Below are positions 35,325-44,085 of a DNA stretch of 64,000 bases, piece by piece. Within the stretch, counting starts at the first letter, position 1. Each line of letters starts with the position of its first letter. The notes beneath the pieces were generated by a model that did not search any database, was not told the DNA's origin, and saw only the letters and a list, made by a program, of their open reading frames with translations. Origin of the DNA: Porphyrobacter sp. ULC335. Lineage in GTDB: Bacteria > Pseudomonadota > Alphaproteobacteria > Sphingomonadales > Sphingomonadaceae. The DNA is taken from NCBI RefSeq assembly GCF_025917005.1, contig NZ_CP078091.1, positions 1,984,001-2,048,000 on the forward strand, read 5' to 3'. The position numbers and the translations under genes are program-made.

Positions 35325-37367
35325 ATGGCTAAACCCACCACTTCTGGCAGCAGCGCTGCAACGCCCACCCCCGCGACTGCTGCGGCATCTGCCCCGCCGC
35401 CGCCCCCGCCCGTCACCGCAACCGCAACCACCGGAGGTCCCACGCCTCCGCCGACCCCACCCCCTCCGCCGCCAACCGGTGGCGGTTCGGGCGGCGGCGG
35501 CGGGTCCGGCGGACGCAGTGCTTCACCGGGTTCAGGAGGACTCAAGATGATGAATATCCGTTTCTACGATCTCGCCGAGCGGGAGATCGAAGCCCGTGCC
35601 CGTCTCGAGAACGAATGGCAGCGGCTGGACAACCGCAAGAGCAAGGGTGCCGGAAACAATAACGGGAGTGGCAACACCAGCGGCAACGGCACGCTCGGCA
35701 CGGCCGACCAGCTGGAATACGCCCGTCTGACCAGCCTGAAGGCGATCGCCGATGGCACGGTTGGCAAGCCCCCGCAGTTCATCGACCCGCTGTTCGCCTC
35801 GGTCCGCACGCTGCTGGCGAGCAACAATTTCGGCTTGAACCCGATCGATGTCGAATATGTCTTTACCGGCAAGGTGCCTGAGGCGGTTCTGAAGTTCCCC
35901 TCGCTCGCCAAACCCGATCAGAGCAACGAGGTCGTCCGCGTCGCGTTGACGCTCGGCCTGCTGCAATTGTGGGGCGCGCCGGTCCCGCGTCTTGTGGCCG
36001 ACAAGTCCGACAATGCCGTGCCGGACAAGACCCACCAGAACTACAGCAGCTTTGGCGAAGTGATGGTGCGGGCGATGGCGCGCGCTTCGGCCAACCTGCC
36101 GCTGGCGGCGCATACGCTCAAGACGCTGGTCGATGCGGTCAACGTTCCCGGAGACCGTCGCTCGCCCGACATCTCGACGGTCGATTTCGCCAAGACATTC
36201 GAGAAGCTGCTCGACAGGGACGTGCAGGTCTCCGACCCGAGCATCAAGCTCCAGATCGAGGACGCTTTCGAGCGCGTCCAGCGCATCGGTGCCGATACGC
36301 CGCTGCATGAATTCGTGCTCAACCTGCCCGATCTCGAAGCGGCGACCGATATCGAGGTGATCCCCGAACATTGCCGCCTGATGGGATCGTTCATCTTCGC
36401 CTCCGCCTTCGAGGAGTTGAAGGCCTTCCAGGTGGTCGACAAGCTGGTGGAGCTGTCACAGCGCGGCGAGATTCCGCTGATGCGCGGACCGGCGGGCACC
36501 CAGCTCTACAATTACTGGCGCGAGGCGCCGAACCGGATGAGCGAGGTCGAACGCCAGAACTTCTACGCCATGACCCTCGGCCTGCCGACCGGTCAGCCGG
36601 GCGTCGGCGTCAACGCCGATTTCCAGGACCTGTGGCTGCGGTTCGTCTCCTCGATCTCGACACTGGTGCGCGAAAGCCGGGTGGAGAACCTGCTGCGGTC
36701 GAACATTCCGCTGGCGGTCAACCAGCAACAGGTCAAGAAAGCGGCCCGCGATCTGGCGCACAACATGTCTTCGCGCGGCTACGGCATGGCGTTCTATGCC
36801 GCGGCCGATCTCAACAAACAGATCAACGAGATCATCCAGCTGCTCAGCAACAAGGAGCTCCAGCGCGTATTCGGCGCGACCAGCCCCTATGACGTGATCG
36901 AGCAGGTCGCCCAGACCGAACTGGGCGGGGCGCGCAATTCGTCCAAGTACCGGATGCTGGCGACGTCGGGCGCGATCATCACCAACTGGATCGCCGATCA
37001 TGCCGACCGGCTGCGCGATCCGACCTTGCCGATGATCGACCTCCAGAACGTCGCCTATCCGCCGGCCCGCGCCTCCGGGGCGACTGCGGTATCGAACCCG
37101 ACCGACTATGATCTCGTCAATGCCTGCGAGATGTGGCTGGCGGATTCAGCGATGGGCGAGGACCGGGTGGCGATCCTGTCCGAACCGCGCGAAAGCCCGC
37201 AGCATTCCAGCCGTCCGATCCAGATCCCGAGCATCGCGCGCGATCTGCTCGAAGGCACGGGGCTGGGCCTGGGGATGGGATACGGCGGCGGTTACGGCGG
37301 CGGATACGGCAATGGCAATGGCGCAGCTCCGGCGCGCGCCAATGGCCGTTCTTACGGCGTCTACTGA
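35325..37367 (+). CDS. Large operon protein with Pro/Gly-rich head and Gly/Tyr-rich tail
   Basis: A 680-residue protein with no recognised domain. Residues 1-75 are Ser/Thr/Pro/Gly-rich (a run of prolines, then GGGSGGGGGSGG). The main body of about 560 residues is alpha-helical with a Ser/Asn/Gly linker near residue 110. The tail is GYGGGYGGGYGNGNG. ATG 35325 has GGAAGGA 7 bases upstream; ATG 35265, overlapping the protease stop, is the longer option. A second excellent start is internal: AGGAGGA (35534-35540) with ATG 35547, which would make a form lacking the head. The segment DLWLRFVSSISTLVRESRVE faintly recalls block A of the paralogues. Confidence 0.82.
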   Translation: MAKPTTSGSSAATPTPATAAASAPPPPPPVTATATTGGPTPPPTPPPPPPTGGGSGGGGGSGGRSASPGSGGLKMMNIRFYDLAEREIEARARLENEWQRLDNRKSKGAGNNNGSGNTSGNGTLGTADQLEYARLTSLKAIADGTVGKPPQFIDPLFASVRTLLASNNFGLNPIDVEYVFTGKVPEAVLKFPSLAKPDQSNEVVRVALTLGLLQLWGAPVPRLVADKSDNAVPDKTHQNYSSFGEVMVRAMARASANLPLAAHTLKTLVDAVNVPGDRRSPDISTVDFAKTFEKLLDRDVQVSDPSIKLQIEDAFERVQRIGADTPLHEFVLNLPDLEAATDIEVIPEHCRLMGSFIFASAFEELKAFQVVDKLVELSQRGEIPLMRGPAGTQLYNYWREAPNRMSEVERQNFYAMTLGLPTGQPGVGVNADFQDLWLRFVSSISTLVRESRVENLLRSNIPLAVNQQQVKKAARDLAHNMSSRGYGMAFYAAADLNKQINEIIQLLSNKELQRVFGATSPYDVIEQVAQTELGGARNSSKYRMLATSGAIITNWIADHADRLRDPTLPMIDLQNVAYPPARASGATAVSNPTDYDLVNACEMWLADSAMGEDRVAILSEPRESPQHSSRPIQIPSIARDLLEGTGLGLGMGYGGGYGGGYGNGNGAAPARANGRSYGVY

Positions 37368-37390
37368 CACCCTCGCACAGGAGACAGGCC

Positions 37391-38443
37391 ATGCCTTTCG
37401 AACCGCTCAGTGCACCGCTCAAGTCCCGCTTGCAAAACGCGGCGCGAACCCTGCGGACGGCCAATCCGATGAGTTACGTCAACGGGTTGCTCGAAGACAG
37501 CTTCGCCCTGCCGATGGGTGACAGCCGATACTTGCGCAATCATCTGGTCCAGGGCGCCGCGCCGTTCCTGCCGAAGTACGAATCCGCCCAGCAGCGGGTG
37601 CTGTCCTTCGCGCTCGAACCGCTCGGCCCCGATGCCTCGCCTACCGACCGGCGCGACGGGGCAACCCGCGAGATGCGGCGGCTGGTCAGCGACAACTTCG
37701 GCAATGCGGCGCTCCACTGGCTCGACAGGGCCAGCGAAAGCGAACGTTCGCTCTGCCGGCGCGGCGCTATGAACTACGGCGCGTTCTTCGGGTCGAGCTT
37801 CGATGGCGATGGCCTGCAAAGCGCGACCATCACCTATGAAGGCGGGGTGGGCAGCCATTCCAGCATCAATCCCGATCTGGCGCGGCTTGTCATGGCTTCG
37901 ATGTCGGCGATGCCGGGGCTGCGGCCGCTGTTCACCACGCTGGTCGCAGGCCGCGATTACGGCAGCCAGTGGGTGACGTTCCTGCTCACCAACGGCTTCC
38001 GGCTGGTGGAGATGCAGCCGATGCTCGACGAGCTGGGGCTGGGTCAGCGGCTTGCCGGGATCCTTCAGGTGGTGGGCGTGGCGCTGGGCGGACGGTTCGA
38101 CATTCCGTCGGGCGCGGCGCTGGTCGCCTTCGGGCGCGGGCCGGAAGGGGTCAGCCTCGAACTGCAGGTGATGCTCGACGCGATCCCCGATGTGCCGCCC
38201 AACTTCCTGCAATTGCTGACGATGAACCTGCGCGAACGCCCGCGCGAGCTGGCCTCGCTGGAACGATTCCTCGAAGCCTTCACGCCGGAAGACAACATCT
38301 GGCCCGGCCGCTTCAGCATCCTGACGATCCGCATCGGCCCATCCGGCCCGCCGCGCATCGGCTTGTCGCTGCGACCGATCGAGTTCGAAATCAGCCCCGC
38401 AGCCGCGCTGGTCACGGCCAGCACTCCGCCCGCGCTCGCCTGA
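37391..38443 (+). CDS. Hypothetical protein of the sigma-54 operon, 350 aa
   Basis: A 350-residue mixed alpha/beta protein with no signal or membrane helix. Features: SYVNGLLEDSFALPMGDSRY near residue 30, AMNYGAFFGSSFDGDGL, MLDAIPDVPPNFLQLL, and a beta-rich C-terminus (FSILTIRIGPSGPPRIGLSL). I do not recognise it. ATG 37391 has AGGAGA 6 bases upstream; the longer frame from 37133 overlaps the previous gene and is rejected. Codon use matches the rest of the operon. Confidence 0.78.
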   Translation: MPFEPLSAPLKSRLQNAARTLRTANPMSYVNGLLEDSFALPMGDSRYLRNHLVQGAAPFLPKYESAQQRVLSFALEPLGPDASPTDRRDGATREMRRLVSDNFGNAALHWLDRASESERSLCRRGAMNYGAFFGSSFDGDGLQSATITYEGGVGSHSSINPDLARLVMASMSAMPGLRPLFTTLVAGRDYGSQWVTFLLTNGFRLVEMQPMLDELGLGQRLAGILQVVGVALGGRFDIPSGAALVAFGRGPEGVSLELQVMLDAIPDVPPNFLQLLTMNLRERPRELASLERFLEAFTPEDNIWPGRFSILTIRIGPSGPPRIGLSLRPIEFEISPAAALVTASTPPALA

Positions 38444-38498
38444 GTTTCCCGCCGCCGCTGTCGCTGTCCGAGGCGAGCGGCTCTGAAGGATGACCACC

Positions 38499-39845
38499 AT
38501 GACCGCGCTTGCTTTTGCCCCATCGCCCGATCCTGCCGCCGCCGATCTGCCCGCGCCCCGCCCGGAAGTGCGCGCCAAGGTGCACGATCTGCTCCGCGCC
38601 TCTCCCTCGTTCCACGAGCTGCCGCCCGCGCGCCAGCAGCAAGTGGCGCGCGACACCGCGCTGATTGCTGATGCCTTGGTGGGTAGTCAGGTGCCGGGCG
38701 CTGCGTCCGTCTCCTCGCAGGCGATGGCGGGCGGAAACGACCAGTGGGAGTCGAACCAGGAAGCTGTCGCCGCCATCGGCGAAGACCCCTTCACCGCCGG
38801 CGCGGCGCGCGAGGGCGCGGCGGTCGCGGGCGAGTTCATGCGGCAGGTCAATTTCGTCGAATTCGTGTCCGGCCTGATCGACGGGGTGTTCAATTCGATT
38901 GTGACGTCGAACATCCAGCAGATGGAAGCCTATTCCAAGATGGTCGCCGACGTGTCGAAGTCGCTCAACCAGTTTCGCGATGACAACACCACGTCCGACG
39001 ACGGCAAGGACAATCTGGTCGATGCCTTCCCCGACGTGTTCGACATCGGCGTCGACGCGCTGACGGGCGCAGGCGAACCGACGCTGAAACTGAAGGACGG
39101 GGTCGATCAGGACGCGGCGCTCGCGCAGGTGCAACAGTCACTGGGCCAGCACACTGACAGCGCGATCGAATCCATTGATGTGTCCGATCCCGAAGTCGCC
39201 CAGACGCTGATCCTCGCCTCGCGCCAGCAGATCGCGACCTCGCGCCAACAATTGCTGGCAACGATGGTGCTGATGGGCCTGTCGCGGATTGTCGTCACCA
39301 ACGGCAAGATCCAGGCCAAGATCATGTACGATTTCAATGCGTCCAGCCAGCGGGTCTTGTCGCGCAGCGCGCAGGCGCGGGACTTTGCCCGCGACGCGCA
39401 GGGCAACATGATCCTGACGACCGAAGAGGAAGGCGAAAGCGAGACCAGCGACAAGGGAAAGCGCACCCGCGATTACACCTACGAAAGCGGGAAGGGCACC
39501 TACACCGGCAGCTACGACGCCGATTACTACACCAAGGGCAAATACAAGTACGCCCAGAAGCCGATCATCACCGCCCAATCGATGGCGAGCGAGACGCAGA
39601 CCGACAACTTCTCGGCCAAAGCGAGCCTGATGGGTGCCGTCGAGGTCAACTTCAAATCGGATTATCTGCCGCTCGAAAAGATGGCGACGCCCGAGATGAT
39701 GGCGGCGATCCAGATGCGCTCGAAGCCGATCGATCACAACAAGCCGCAATATGTTCCGGGTCCGGCGCAAGCCCCCGCGCCGGCACCCGGAGCACCCGCG
39801 CCCGCCGCTGCGGCGGCACCGGCACCCGTACCGGCAAGGGCCTGA
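38499..39845 (+). CDS. Operon paralogue 2 (three-block family)
   Basis: A 448-residue protein. N-terminal helical domain (VRAKVHDLLRASPSFHELPP, then RQQQVARDTALIADAL) is shared with paralogues 3 and 4. Block A: VEFVSGLIDGVFNSIVTSN with IQQMEAYSKMVADVSKSLNQ. Block B: LLATMVLMGLSRIVVTNGKI. Between B and C is a Tyr/Lys/Gly-rich stretch (YTGSYDADYYTKGKYKYAQK). Block C: GAVEVNFKSDYLPLEKMATP. An Ala/Pro tail ends the protein. ATG 38499 is preferred (GAAGG 9 bases upstream) over ATG 38490. Confidence 0.82.
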   Translation: MTALAFAPSPDPAAADLPAPRPEVRAKVHDLLRASPSFHELPPARQQQVARDTALIADALVGSQVPGAASVSSQAMAGGNDQWESNQEAVAAIGEDPFTAGAAREGAAVAGEFMRQVNFVEFVSGLIDGVFNSIVTSNIQQMEAYSKMVADVSKSLNQFRDDNTTSDDGKDNLVDAFPDVFDIGVDALTGAGEPTLKLKDGVDQDAALAQVQQSLGQHTDSAIESIDVSDPEVAQTLILASRQQIATSRQQLLATMVLMGLSRIVVTNGKIQAKIMYDFNASSQRVLSRSAQARDFARDAQGNMILTTEEEGESETSDKGKRTRDYTYESGKGTYTGSYDADYYTKGKYKYAQKPIITAQSMASETQTDNFSAKASLMGAVEVNFKSDYLPLEKMATPEMMAAIQMRSKPIDHNKPQYVPGPAQAPAPAPGAPAPAAAAAPAPVPARA

Positions 39846-39848
39846 GCC

Positions 39849-41048
39849 ATGAGCGCGGTCACCCCCACGGCGCCGCCGGGCATATCGGCCCAATCGCTCG
39901 AAGCGGTGCGCCCGCAGGTGCAGGCGATGCTGACCCGCATCCCCGCCTATGCCCAGTTGAGCGGCGAAGAGCAGGGCAAGCTGGCGCACGACATGGTCAA
40001 GGTGCTGGCCTATATGAACGACCCCAACCGGGTGGTCGAACAATCCTCCGCGTCCCCTGCGCCGCTCGCCGAAGCGCAGAACCGCCGGCCCGATGCCAAC
40101 GAGCAGACCCGCCAGAACCTCTCCCGGTCACCCGGCTTTGCGGGCAAGGATTTTGTCGGCGGGGCGGCGCGCGAAGGCACCGAACAGTTCGGCAATCTGG
40201 TCAAGACGGTCGACTTCCCGGCGTTCGTCGGCGGGCTGATCAACAATGTCTTCAAGGTGATCGTCGAGACCTCGATCGAGCAGATGCGGGCTTACGGCGA
40301 ACTCGTCGCCGCCGTGGCCAAGACGGCCGATGAATACATGGCCGAGAATATCGGCATGGGGCAGGGCCGCGACTATCTGGCGCAGCGCTTTCCCGATCTG
40401 GTCGACGTCGAAGTGGGCGAGGATGGCAGTTCATCACTCAAGGTGATCGCCGAGGACGGCGAGACTGCCTTGACCGAGATCCACAACACGCTGGGCATGC
40501 CGGGCCAGCCGGTGACCGACATCAGTGATGCCGAAGCGGAGACGGTGTTCGTCAACGCCGCGCGGTTGCAGATGGCGAAATCCCGCCAGCAATTGCTCGC
40601 TTCGATGGTGATGCTGGGGATCAACCGCATCGTCGTGACCGACGGCACGATCAACGCCAAGGTGAAGTTCGACATGCGCTCCACCGACGAGGCGAAGCGG
40701 CAATACCGCGCATCGGCCTCCGACCGTCAAACCAGCCGCAACCGCAACACATCAGCCTTCGGCGGGACTTTCCTCGGCTTTGGCGGCGGATCGGTGAACG
40801 TCAACGAACAGTCGCATGTCGCCACGGTCAGCACCGGGGTGGACGAGACCAGCGAGTCCAAGCTCGAAATGTCGGCGCGGTTGCAGGGCGAGGTGCGGGT
40901 CAACTTCAAGTCCGATTACCTGCCGCTTGAAAAGATGGCGACGCCTGAAATGATCGGCGCGATCCAGGGCAATGCCCAGCCGACTGCGCCGCGGTCCATG
41001 CCGGCAGGCGCGCCCGCAGCGGCGCCGGCCGCAGGGGGGACAACATGA
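39849..41048 (+). CDS. Operon paralogue 3 (three-block family)
   Basis: A 399-residue protein, closest to paralogue 2. N-domain: VRPQVQAMLTRIPAYAQLSG with EEQGKLAHDMVKVLAYM. Block A: FPAFVGGLINNVFKVIVETS with IEQMRAYGELVAAVAKT. Block B: LLASMVMLGINRIVVTDGTI. Block C: GEVRVNFKSDYLPLEKMATP, nearly identical to that of paralogue 2. Instead of the Tyr/Lys insert it has a Gly/Phe stretch (FGGTFLGFGGGSVNVNEQS). Ends in a short Pro/Ala tail. Starts 3 bases after paralogue 2; its stop overlaps the next ATG. Confidence 0.83.
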   Translation: MSAVTPTAPPGISAQSLEAVRPQVQAMLTRIPAYAQLSGEEQGKLAHDMVKVLAYMNDPNRVVEQSSASPAPLAEAQNRRPDANEQTRQNLSRSPGFAGKDFVGGAAREGTEQFGNLVKTVDFPAFVGGLINNVFKVIVETSIEQMRAYGELVAAVAKTADEYMAENIGMGQGRDYLAQRFPDLVDVEVGEDGSSSLKVIAEDGETALTEIHNTLGMPGQPVTDISDAEAETVFVNAARLQMAKSRQQLLASMVMLGINRIVVTDGTINAKVKFDMRSTDEAKRQYRASASDRQTSRNRNTSAFGGTFLGFGGGSVNVNEQSHVATVSTGVDETSESKLEMSARLQGEVRVNFKSDYLPLEKMATPEMIGAIQGNAQPTAPRSMPAGAPAAAPAAGGTT

Positions 41049-41986
41049 ACGCACGGATGGTCGCCGCGCTCGATACCACCGCGCCGTTCGGCCTGCGCCG
41101 GGCGCTGGACGAGGCAGGCGCGCTGCTGCTGTCGTGCGAGCTGCAATCGACGATGCTCGCCGAGCTCGACTTGCCCGAACTCCCTCCTGCCGCGCGCGCC
41201 GACGCGATCCAGCTGCGTGCGGCGGCAAGCCTCTACCTCGCCTCGACGCTGGAGGCGGCAGGCGTGATCCAGGCGGCCGACGATCTCACCCGGCTGCTGC
41301 GCAGCGGCGCGGTGCAAGGCGATCCCGGCACGGCCGCCCCATTGATCGAGGCCTTCTGGGACGACCGTCACCAGCGCGCCAGCGAGACCGAGCGGCTGGC
41401 GCTGTTCGACCGCCTGTTCGGCGCGCCCGCAGGGCCGCAGGACATAGCCACCGGCTCCAACCACGAATTCGAGGAGCTGTTGCTCAACCTGTGCGATGCG
41501 CTGATGAAAGCGGTCGAGGGTGGCAGCCATGCGCGGGTGCGTTCGGCGGCGCTTACGCTCGCTGAGAATCTGGCGCAGGCCACAAATGGCGTGGTGCAGA
41601 TGCTGGCGGGCGAGATACTCTCCAGCCTGTCGGCAGCGGTGGCGATCCTCAATCACCCCGATCTGCGCATGATGCTTGGCGGGCGCACGATGTGGGATGC
41701 GGTCGCCTCTATCGACCGCCGCCTCAAACGGCCTGCCCGCCCGACCCTGACCCATCTGCGGCGCGGGCGGGCGGGTATGGCACTGCTGGCCTGGCTTGCC
41801 GACAATGTCGACCGGCTCGAATCTTCGGGCGGGCCCATGGTCGCGGCCGGCGATCTGGTGGTCGATGCCGCAATCGACTGGATTGACGAAACGCTTTCGA
41901 TCGTGCGCGGCGACGATGGCCCTCCGGCTGCACCCGCCGAACGCAGGCCGCAGGCGAGCTCGGGCTGGCACGATCTGGGGCGCTAG
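41045..41986 (+). CDS. Alpha-helical hypothetical protein of the sigma-54 operon
   Basis: A 313-residue, almost entirely helical Ala/Leu-rich protein (for example AADLTRLL-type heptads, FEELLLNLCDALMKAVEGGS, LAQATNGVVQMLAGEILSSL). No signal, membrane span or known domain. ATGA overlap with paralogue 3 and 4 bases before paralogue 4 place it firmly in the operon; sitting between two paralogues it may be a partner or scaffold for them. Function unknown. Confidence 0.78.
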   Translation: MNARMVAALDTTAPFGLRRALDEAGALLLSCELQSTMLAELDLPELPPAARADAIQLRAAASLYLASTLEAAGVIQAADDLTRLLRSGAVQGDPGTAAPLIEAFWDDRHQRASETERLALFDRLFGAPAGPQDIATGSNHEFEELLLNLCDALMKAVEGGSHARVRSAALTLAENLAQATNGVVQMLAGEILSSLSAAVAILNHPDLRMMLGGRTMWDAVASIDRRLKRPARPTLTHLRRGRAGMALLAWLADNVDRLESSGGPMVAAGDLVVDAAIDWIDETLSIVRGDDGPPAAPAERRPQASSGWHDLGR

Positions 41987-41990
41987 GCCC

Positions 41991-43340
41991 ATGCCGCTGC
42001 CCGAGCTTGAGCGCCCCCCGGCCGAACTCCGCCTCGCCGTGCGCGAGGCGCTGACGCGGGACGGTGCGGCACAAGCACTGGGCGAGGACGAGCGCCGCGA
42101 CATTGCCCGCGCGTTGGTGCGCATCGCCCATGCCGCGCAATTGCTCGATTCCGACGGCACGACGCCCGCCGCACCGCCTGCGAAGCCTCTTGCTCGGGGA
42201 ATGAATGCGGCCGGAGCCTATGGTGGCAACGCGGTCGCCAACATGGCCGATACCGCGCGCCGCACGCTCCAGGCGATCAGCTTCCCGCGATTTGTCTCCG
42301 AACTGATCCAGGGCGTGTTCCGCGCGATGCTGGAAACCAATCAGGCGCAGTTGCAGCAATATCTCGATCTGGTGCGCGCAGTCTCGCAGTCGCTCGATGG
42401 CTATGCCTCGCTGGGGGGCGGGGGTGACGACGCGGCAAAGCGCTGGCTGGCGGAGCAATTCCCATCAAGCTACGCCATCGAAGAGCCCGATCCCGAGGAT
42501 GTGGAGCGCGCCCGGCTCGATCCCGAGGAGGAGCTTGATCCGATCCGGCTGACCACGCGCGGTGCGGCCCCCAGCGCCGATGCGATCCGCGCCGCGCTGG
42601 GCACAGAAGCCGATGCCGAAGTGCCCACCAGTCCGCAGGATCTGGTTGCCTTCGTCAAACGCTCGCTGGCGCGCAACCGGCAGGGGATGCTGGCGACGAT
42701 GATCCAGATGGGGATGCAGCGGATCGTGATCGATTCCGGGCGCATCCATGCTTCGATGCGGTTTCATATCGACGCGACTTCGGCGGCGGCAGAACAGGCG
42801 CATACCGGGTTTGACACGCGGCATTCGGTTTCGGCCAGTGCCTCTGGCGGGTGGGGACCGTTCAGCGCCTCGGCCGCGGTCAGTTCGAGCATCGGCTTCG
42901 TGCGCACCACCGACACCCAGACCGAGGAGCGCACCAATGCCTCGGCTGACCTCAATTCCTCGGTCGAATTACAGTTCCGCACGGATCAGGTGCCGCTTGA
43001 CCGGATTGCCTCCTCGCAAACAGTCGACCGGTTGCGGCTCAACACCCTCAACCCCGAACGCGAAATGGAGATAGCGGGCGAGACCGACCGCGCGCGGATC
43101 AGCGCCAATCAGGCGGTCGATACGGCGCGGGCCAGCCGCGAGCGGACTGAACTCGCGCCCGGCGAGGTTCCCACGGCGCCGACTCTGCCGACTAGAACGG
43201 GTGGTGCGTCGGGAGGCGGTTCAGGCGGGGGTGCAGCAACAGGCGGTGCTGCGCCAGGTGGAGCGGCAACAGGCGGTGCTGCAACAGGCGGTGCGGCGAC
43301 CGGCGGCGGTGCGACGGGCGGTGCCGCCCCGACGGCCTAG
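41991..43340 (+). CDS. Operon paralogue 4 (three-block family), Gly-rich tail
   Basis: A 449-residue protein, the most diverged paralogue. N-domain: LRLAVREALTRDGAAQALGE with DERRDIARALVRIAHAA. Block A: FPRFVSELIQGVFRAMLETN with QAQLQQYLDLVRAVSQSL. Block B: MLATMIQMGMQRIVIDSGRI. Block C: SSVELQFRTDQVPLDRIASS. A Ser/Ala-rich beta segment (VSASASGGWGPFSASAAVSS) precedes C. The tail is a repeated pentapeptide (GGAAT/GGAAP). Last gene of the operon; a tRNA-Pro follows on the other strand and no clear terminator hairpin is visible. Confidence 0.82.
   Translation: MPLPELERPPAELRLAVREALTRDGAAQALGEDERRDIARALVRIAHAAQLLDSDGTTPAAPPAKPLARGMNAAGAYGGNAVANMADTARRTLQAISFPRFVSELIQGVFRAMLETNQAQLQQYLDLVRAVSQSLDGYASLGGGGDDAAKRWLAEQFPSSYAIEEPDPEDVERARLDPEEELDPIRLTTRGAAPSADAIRAALGTEADAEVPTSPQDLVAFVKRSLARNRQGMLATMIQMGMQRIVIDSGRIHASMRFHIDATSAAAEQAHTGFDTRHSVSASASGGWGPFSASAAVSSSIGFVRTTDTQTEERTNASADLNSSVELQFRTDQVPLDRIASSQTVDRLRLNTLNPEREMEIAGETDRARISANQAVDTARASRERTELAPGEVPTAPTLPTRTGGASGGGSGGGAATGGAAPGGAATGGAATGGAATGGGATGGAAPTA
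43243..43332. repeat. 15-bp tandem repeat encoding GGAAT/GGAAP
   Basis: Six imperfect 15-base units of the type GGCGGTGCTGCAACA in phase with the reading frame of paralogue 4, coding GGAAP, GGAAT, GGAAT, GGAAT-like and GGGAT units. Likely to vary in copy number by slippage while keeping the frame. Confidence 0.85.
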
Positions 43341-43388
43341 ACCAGCGGCCCAGCCGCCTGATCTTGCCTGCAAAAAAGAAAATTCCAC

Positions 43389-43465
43389 TGGTCGGGACGA
43401 GAGGATTCGAACCTCCGACCCCCACACCCCCAGTGTGATGCGCTACCAGGCTGCGCTACGTCCCG
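43389..43465 (-). tRNA. tRNA-Pro(GGG)
   Basis: A 77-base cloverleaf on the minus strand: acceptor CGGGACG with CGTCCCG, D-arm GCGCAGCCTGGTAGCGC, anticodon loop CTGGGGG (anticodon GGG), T-loop GGTTCGAATCC, discriminator A, encoded CCA. Reads CCC/CCT proline codons. Its 3' end faces the sigma-54 operon, but no copy of that 3' end was found near 27000, so no insertion event is evident here. Confidence 0.94.
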
Positions 43466-43700
43466 TCACCAGTGGAGGGGGGCCTATAGGGGGGAGGGCC
43501 AAGGGTTGCAAGCGGGTTTGGCGGGGAAGTGGTGTGGCTGCGATGCACCGCTCTTGCCCCCGCGCGATTGCGGGTCGCTTGCAATGCTGCTAGGCGCGCC
43601 CACTTGAACGGGAGGGGACGCCGGACTGCCGCATTTTCGGGTGCGTGCGGGACAGCGCAGCCCCCGATATCTTCAACGGGATCCTGACAGGCTTTAACGC

Positions 43701-44027
43701 ATGACATTCGACCTTCTCGCCGCCGCCGCAGGTGCCGCTGGCGCACCGCCCGCATGGATCAGCTTCCTGCCGATTATCGGCATGATCGCGATCTTCTGGT
43801 TCCTGATCATCGCTCCGCAGATGAAGAAGCAGAAGCAGCATCAGGCCAAGATCGCCGCCGTCAAGAAGGGCGATCAGGTCGTCACCGCGGGCGGGCTCGT
43901 CGGCAAGGTGATCAAGGTCGACGACATCTATGTCGAACTGGAACTGGGCACCAATGTGCGGGTGAAGGCGATCAAGGCCACCATCGGCGACATCATCCCT
44001 CCCGGCGGCAGCCCCGCCAACGATTGA
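43701..44027 (+). CDS. yajC: YajC, Sec translocase accessory subunit
   Basis: A 108-residue inner-membrane protein with one N-terminal membrane helix (FLPIIGMIAIFWFLIIAPQM), followed by the conserved KKQKQHQAKIAAVKKGDQVV and TAGGLVGKVIKVDD segments. Associates with SecD-SecF. Standard order yajC-secD-secF. Confidence 0.97.
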   Translation: MTFDLLAAAAGAAGAPPAWISFLPIIGMIAIFWFLIIAPQMKKQKQHQAKIAAVKKGDQVVTAGGLVGKVIKVDDIYVELELGTNVRVKAIKATIGDIIPPGGSPAND

Positions 44028-44085
44028 TCCGGCCGGGCGCGCGGCGCCCGCCATTCTCCCCCTTTGCGTGTGAGACCCTGACGCA

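Noticed and set aside
37391-38443. An ABBA-fold aromatic prenyltransferase
   Set aside because: The alternating helix/strand feel and segments such as YGAFFGSSFDGDGL suggested it, but no diagnostic substrate-binding motif is present; I leave it unassigned.
28910-43340. A type VI, tailocin or phage tail cluster
   Set aside because: No sheath, tube, baseplate, spike or terminase-like motif is visible in any of the eleven proteins.
27000-43465. The sigma-54 operon as an island inserted in tRNA-Pro(GGG)
   Set aside because: The tRNA 3' end faces the operon, but I found no copy of its terminal 20-25 bases near 26978-28500, no integrase, and the operon has host-like GC and codon use.
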